Shown one piece after another: positions 61,684 through 64,000 of a stretch of 64,000 bases of DNA. Source of the DNA: Hespellia sp. (GTDB lineage Bacteria > Bacillota > Clostridia > Lachnospirales > Lachnospiraceae). Numbering within the stretch: position 1 is the stretch's first letter; every line of letters begins with the position of its first letter. Made by a program: the position numbers and the translations under genes. The DNA lies in contig JAQUUC010000003.1 in NCBI GenBank assembly GCA_028694105.1, positions 61,940 to 125,939 of the forward strand. The letters are read 5' to 3'. The notes beneath the pieces were generated by a model. That model was not told the origin of the DNA, ran no database searches, and saw nothing but the letters and a program-made list of their open reading frames with translations.

Positions 61684-62295
61684 ATGAATCGGAATAAAAA
61701 AGCATACTGCACCATCATTCTGGTGATGGCAAATGTAGTGGTCTTCTTATATCTTTCGTTTTTCGGGATGACAGAAGATGGAGGCTTTATGCTGCAGCAC
61801 GGCGCAATGTACACACCGTTCGTGATGGAACAGGGAGAATACTACCGGATTTTCACCAGTATGTTTCTGCATTTTGGAATCAACCATCTGCTCAATAATA
61901 TGATTACGCTGCTGGTGCTCGGCTGGACTCTGGAAAATGAAATCGGAAGAGTCAAATATCTGATGATCTATTTTATCGGCGGACTCGGCGGCAACCTGCT
62001 CTCGATGGGAATGGAGCTGAGGACGCAGGACTACGCGGTATCGGCGGGCGCTTCCGGTGCGATTTTCGGAATTGTCGGAGCACTGGTGTACATGGCAGTC
62101 AGAAACCGGGGGAGAATTGGAAATGTATCCGGACGGGGGCTGATTTTCATGTGTGCACTGACGCTCTACAATGGATTTACGACAACGGGAATTGATAACG
62201 CAGCACATATCGGCGGTGCGGTTACCGGGTTCGTGCTGGCAGTAGTTTTGTATCATAAAAAAAGAATTGTAAGATATGAGAGGGAAGAATTTTGA
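61684..62295 (+). CDS. Rhomboid-family intramembrane serine protease
   Basis: 203 residues, about six membrane helices. Rhomboids cut transmembrane helices of substrate proteins. The catalytic Ser124 lies in AGASGAIFGI, the partner His175 in DNAAHIGGAVTGF, and the HFGINHLLNNM segment (residues 63-73) provides the His/Asn stabilising pair. ACAGGAGGAC precedes the ATG. The stop overlaps the next gene's TTG start by 4 nt (TTGA). No local substrate is evident; the pilin and anchor proteins in the window could be candidates, but nothing in the sequence says so. Confidence 0.94.
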   Translation: MNRNKKAYCTIILVMANVVVFLYLSFFGMTEDGGFMLQHGAMYTPFVMEQGEYYRIFTSMFLHFGINHLLNNMITLLVLGWTLENEIGRVKYLMIYFIGGLGGNLLSMGMELRTQDYAVSAGASGAIFGIVGALVYMAVRNRGRIGNVSGRGLIFMCALTLYNGFTTTGIDNAAHIGGAVTGFVLAVVLYHKKRIVRYEREEF

Positions 62296-63215
62296 GTATA
62301 CAGGTAGTTTCTACACAGATGTGTGTTATTTTTATCTTTATTTTGATCGGTTATATTATGGCGAAGAAAGAGATGTTATCGCCGCCTACATGTAAACAGC
62401 TGTCCGGTCTGATTGTTAACGTATGTTCACCGGCACTGATGGTAACAAGTGTCTTAAGCGCGGAGCGCAGCGTGAGTCTCAAAGGCTTACTGACAGTATT
62501 GATTGCGGTTATCGCCCTTTTTGCAGTACAGATTCTGCTTGGAATTTTTATGGGAAGAATTCTGCACGCGCCGAGAGAGCAGTGGCATCATTACAATATG
62601 ATGACGGTGTTTGGCAACATTGGATTTGTAGGAATTCCAGTGGCACTTGCCGTGTTAGGCAGCGGATGCATGATTTATGCAGCCATATTTAATCTGGTCT
62701 TTAATATCCTGATTTACACGTATGGAATGCTTGTCATGACAAGCCAGAACGAAGGCGGTGCGGAGAAGTTTGACTGGAAAAAGCTGATCAACATGGGAAA
62801 TGCAGCGGCAATCGTGGCGATCATTGTCTATCTTGGAAATATAACGGTTCCGGTGATTGCAAGCACGGCCCTCACCTATATGGCAAATACGGTTACCTTC
62901 TTGTCCGTATTGGTCATTGGTGCATCGGTGGCACGTCTGCCGCTCCGGTCACTTTTTACGGAAGTACGTCTGTATGGGCTGATTGCGATCCGCATGCTCG
63001 TATTTCCAATTGCGGTGGCACTCGTTATGAAACAGATTTTCACGGATCCGATGATTGTTGGATTGTCGGTACTTATGGTGGCGATGCCGGCGGCAAATAT
63101 GTCACTGATGCTGGCGGAAGCCTATGATCAGGATACGACACTTCTGTCAAAAGGAATTGTACTGTCGACTCTGTGTTCCGTTGTGACGATTACAATTACA
63201 TCGTTATTTGTGTGA
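62292..63215 (+). CDS. AEC-family (auxin efflux carrier-like) transporter, TTG start
   Basis: 307 residues, about ten helices in two inverted halves: MCVIFIFILIGYIMAKKEMLSPPTCKQLSGLIVNVCSPALMVTSVL, HYNMMTVFGNIGFVGIPVALAVLG and MVAMPAANMSLMLAEAYDQD. AEC carriers export organic anions such as malate, or other small molecules; the substrate is not predictable. The start is a TTG at 62292 overlapping the rhomboid stop, with GAGGGAAG upstream. The next in-frame ATG would remove the first helix. It is followed by panE after 43 nt. Confidence 0.9.
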   Translation: MSIQVVSTQMCVIFIFILIGYIMAKKEMLSPPTCKQLSGLIVNVCSPALMVTSVLSAERSVSLKGLLTVLIAVIALFAVQILLGIFMGRILHAPREQWHHYNMMTVFGNIGFVGIPVALAVLGSGCMIYAAIFNLVFNILIYTYGMLVMTSQNEGGAEKFDWKKLINMGNAAAIVAIIVYLGNITVPVIASTALTYMANTVTFLSVLVIGASVARLPLRSLFTEVRLYGLIAIRMLVFPIAVALVMKQIFTDPMIVGLSVLMVAMPAANMSLMLAEAYDQDTTLLSKGIVLSTLCSVVTITITSLFV

Positions 63216-63258
63216 GCAATGGAACGGTTTCGGTAATAAAAGAAAAGGAAGTTTGGTT

Positions 63259-64000
63259 ATGAATCAGGCAGATTTGAATGAAAAGAAAATAGCAGTGGTC
63301 GGAGTCGGCGGAGTCGGTGGTTATATGGCGGCTATGCTTGCGAAGACATTTCCACATGTGGCGGTTGTTGCGCGCGGAAAGAGAGGAGAGAGCATTCGCG
63401 GGAGGGGGCTTGTGCTTCACAGTGATTATAGCGGCGAGATCGTGAGTCATCCGGAACTCGTTGCTGAGTCAGCGCAGGAGCTTGAGCCGCAGGATGTCAT
63501 TTTTGTCTGTGTGAAAAATTATTCGCTTGAAGAGGCATGTGCGCAGATGAAATCGGCGGTGACAGATGAGACAATTATCATTCCGGTTATGAATGGTGTC
63601 GATCCGGGTGACCGTGTCAGGGCGTACCTTGGAACGGGCATTGTAATGGATGCGGTCATCTATATCGTATCATTTGCAAATGCCGATGATTCCATCACCC
63701 AACAGGGGGATTTCACGGATCTGCGATTCGGAATTCCGGAAGAAAACGTGCGTAAAGCACCAGACGCGGAACTGATTTCGCAGAAGATTCTGGAGGCTGC
63801 CGCGATACTGGAAGCTGCCGGAATTGATTATAAAGTGTCGGAGGATATTGAGTGTGATATCTGGAAGAAATATATTTTAAACTGTGCCTATAATGTAGAG
63901 ACGGCCTATTACAATCTGCCGATTGGCGAGCTGCGAAGCGATTCGAAAAAGGCGAAGGAGTTCGAGCAGCTGGTGTATGAGGCATTTGAAGTGGCAAAGA
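63259..64000 (+). CDS. panE: 2-dehydropantoate 2-reductase (partial, 3' end outside window)
   Basis: 247 codons are visible, from ATG at 63259 with AAGGAA upstream to the window edge. The start MNQADLNEKKIAVVGVGGVGGYMA holds the NADP(H)-binding GxGxxGG loop. FVCVKNYSLEEA with the conserved Lys and the VMNGV segment follow, then DIWKKYILNCAYN with the second catalytic Lys region. The enzyme reduces ketopantoate to pantoate in coenzyme A synthesis. Many PanE-like reductases have other keto-acid substrates, so the pathway is likely but not certain. Confidence 0.88.
   Translation, partial: MNQADLNEKKIAVVGVGGVGGYMAAMLAKTFPHVAVVARGKRGESIRGRGLVLHSDYSGEIVSHPELVAESAQELEPQDVIFVCVKNYSLEEACAQMKSAVTDETIIIPVMNGVDPGDRVRAYLGTGIVMDAVIYIVSFANADDSITQQGDFTDLRFGIPEENVRKAPDAELISQKILEAAAILEAAGIDYKVSEDIECDIWKKYILNCAYNVETAYYNLPIGELRSDSKKAKEFEQLVYEAFEVAK

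Overview
The window looks like a chromosomal segment of a gut-type Firmicute of the family Lachnospiraceae. The basis is the V-type ATPase, the Na+/H+ membrane pyrophosphatase, YesMN-type sugar regulation, short-spaced AGGAGG ribosome sites, sortase signals of LPKAG/IPGTG/VKTGD type, and extracellular glycosidases with discoidin domains. The genus cannot be fixed from the sequence alone. Base composition is moderate in most genes and visibly AT-rich in two places: the ISL3-type insertion sequence (2.3-4.3 kb) and a restriction-modification cassette (13.3-16.4 kb). Both look acquired.

Layout. 0-1.2 kb: start of a V-ATPase operon (minus strand). 1.4-2.3 kb: trmB and a small Cys-rich ORF whose terminator hairpin has been split by a complete ISL3-family element. 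The element has 24-bp perfect ends, an 8-bp target duplication, and a transposase interrupted at an A9 run. 4.3-7.5 kb: two clusters of REP-like GC-rich palindromes bracket a membrane-anchored C39-like peptidase and asnB. 7.6-11.5 kb: a three-gene sortase pilus operon (VWA tip adhesin, isopeptide backbone pilin, class C sortase). 11.6 kb: tRNA-Lys(CUU). 11.8-13.2 kb: a GNAT pseudogene and an M20 amidohydrolase.

13.3-16.4 kb: an AhdI-like (type IIH-like) restriction-modification system. HsdM- and HsdS-like subunits run one way; a C-protein and a PD-(D/E)XK nuclease run the other. An operator palindrome fills the 17-bp spacer of the C/R promoter.

16.7-30.0 kb: a transport and agmatine region with three paralogous membrane-bound LuxR-type regulators interleaved with a MATE pump, an amidohydrolase, an agmatine/putrescine-type antiporter, agmatine deiminase, putrescine carbamoyltransferase, carbamate kinase and an NhaC-type antiporter. 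This gives the agmatine -> putrescine + ATP route. 30.2-31.4 kb: a LytTR response regulator and a decayed region with a two-helix sensor-kinase relic. 31.4-33.3 kb: an MBL-fold lipoprotein divergent from a soluble LuxR regulator. 33.3-34.7 kb: pyrBI. 34.9-36.9 kb: hppA.

37-61.5 kb is a carbohydrate region. A TetR-controlled alpha-galactosidase comes first. It is followed by a GntR-headed operon (GntR, ROK kinase, long PMI-like protein, GH38-like mannosidase) and a convergent YesMN two-component pair. Divergent from that pair is an ABC sugar-transport operon that continues through a HAD phosphatase, a second GH38 protein (with Asn where the nucleophile is expected), manA and a cell-wall-anchored GH95-like enzyme carrying two discoidin domains. 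Together these suggest capture and breakdown of mannose-containing glycans to fructose-6-phosphate. 61.7-64 kb: a rhomboid protease, an AEC transporter and the start of panE. The pieces most worth following are the restriction-modification cassette and its operator, the IS inserted in a terminator loop with its frameshift, the trio of membrane LuxR regulators, and the two unusual glycosidases.
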